A model generated the notes under the pieces. It did no database searches. It was given only the letters and a program-made list of their open reading frames with translations, and was not told the origin of the DNA. Both the position numbers and the translations under genes were made by a program. Positions 5,813 to 6,246 of a stretch of 6,246 bases of DNA are shown here, one piece after another (the stretch's first letter is position 1; the number at the start of each line of letters is the position of its first letter). Source of the DNA: Marinovum sp. Its GTDB lineage: Bacteria > Pseudomonadota > Alphaproteobacteria > Rhodobacterales > Rhodobacteraceae. The stretch is taken from contig NYVC01000027.1 of the NCBI GenBank assembly GCA_002684375.1, forward strand, positions 21,968 through 28,213, read 5' to 3'.

Positions 5813-6246
5813 GTTGGTACATTTTCCTTGGAGGTTAGGCGACCCGGATGATCAATCCCAAATCCCAGGCGCGCATAGATAAATGCCAGAAGGGCCGTGA
5901 CCATAAGTCGTTGGCCAACCTTCACCACGCCCATACCGGGCCTATTCGGATTAAGACCGGTCAACATGATGGCGCTGGCCTCGTGCTGTCCGAGAGCGCT
6001 GAGCCATCGCGCCACAGTTTCAAGATCACAGCCACCCAAACGGGGATAGTCACAAAGGGCACCGAGCGAAGTTTCAAACACGGACAGATCAAACTGCACA
6101 AACAGCGGCCTTGATGCGTCGCGCCATTTGGATAAATTGGTAAGCTGCGTGGCAGTATTTGATTGGCAGAGCCTGGCAGAACGGTTTGGCAAAGTTGATA
6201 TATGAAAATCACGCGCATCACGAGGCGTGCCGCCAAGTTGCACTGT
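5809..6246 (-). CDS. Degenerate ureohydrolase-fold protein, C-terminal half, cut by right edge; probable non-catalytic partner
   Basis: The visible 145 residues align by eye with the second half of arginase/agmatinase proteins. TVQLGG fits the VQIGIR strand; PLFVQFDLSVFE (residues 47-58) fits the SIDIDAMD metal strand; YPRLGGCDLETVARWLSAL fits the GGLT helix start; and IMLTGLNPNRPG (93-104) fits DIVEVSPP. The catalytic chemistry is missing: the first aspartate is kept (D53) but the second is serine (S55), and the glutamate of VVEVSP appears as glycine (G97). The rest of the frame is intact to its TGA, so this looks like a maintained pseudoenzyme rather than a decaying gene. The frame is open to the right edge; the GTG at 6243 is not taken as the start because the N-terminal half of the fold (with the GGDH and DAHxD motifs) would lie beyond it. 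It overlaps the catalytic gene by four bases, suggesting matched expression and complex formation. Confidence 0.75.
   Translation of the reverse strand, partial: TVQLGGTPRDARDFHISTLPNRSARLCQSNTATQLTNLSKWRDASRPLFVQFDLSVFETSLGALCDYPRLGGCDLETVARWLSALGQHEASAIMLTGLNPNRPGMGVVKVGQRLMVTALLAFIYARLGFGIDHPGRLTSKENVPT

Noticed and set aside
1..6246. CRISPR array, insertion sequence, tRNA or integration site
   Set aside because: No spaced direct repeats, transposase motifs, terminal inverted repeats or tRNA-like fold were noticed; coding sequence fills almost the whole window.

Overview
The window reads as one minus-strand operon from an alphaproteobacterium, most like a Rhodobacteraceae (roseobacter-type) member. 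The basis is moderate-to-high GC, mixed ATG and GTG starts, compact gene overlaps and the style of the proteins; this is a judgement by eye, not a database match. Seven genes lie head to tail and read from right to left. The first (right edge) and last (left edge) are cut by the window. No gene on the plus strand is convincing, and no promoter, terminator, RNA gene, repeat or mobile element could be supported.

In order of transcription: (1) 5809-6246, the C-terminal half of an arginase/agmatinase-fold (ureohydrolase) protein whose metal-binding residues are missing; (2) 4814-5812, a complete ureohydrolase with an intact dinuclear metal site; (3) 4125-4817, a 230-residue protein of unknown role that resembles C-type-lectin/formylglycine-enzyme-like folds seen in phage-like proteins; (4) 2683-4128, an NAD(P)-dependent aldehyde dehydrogenase like the 2-oxoglutarate semialdehyde dehydrogenases; (5) 1490-2683, a complete family III (CaiB/BaiF) CoA-transferase; (6) 452-1402, an HMG-CoA lyase family enzyme; (7) 1-455, the N-terminal part of a second family III CoA-transferase.

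Coupling is very tight. Four junctions are 4-base overlaps (ATGA three times, GTGA once) and one is TAATG. The only gap is 87 bases, between genes 5 and 6. This points to one transcript and one task.

The inferred task is catabolism of a guanidino compound. The ureohydrolase would release urea and leave an amine, an enzyme outside the window would turn that into an aldehyde, the dehydrogenase would give an acid, a CoA-transferase would activate it, and the HMG-CoA lyase-type enzyme would cleave the final hydroxyacyl-CoA. The adjacent intact and degenerate ureohydrolase genes recall the two-subunit metformin hydrolase, in which one subunit is catalytic and the other is not. The substrate cannot be read from the sequence. 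A branched C5 guanidine and a C5 dicarboxylate (citramalate-type) route are both possible.
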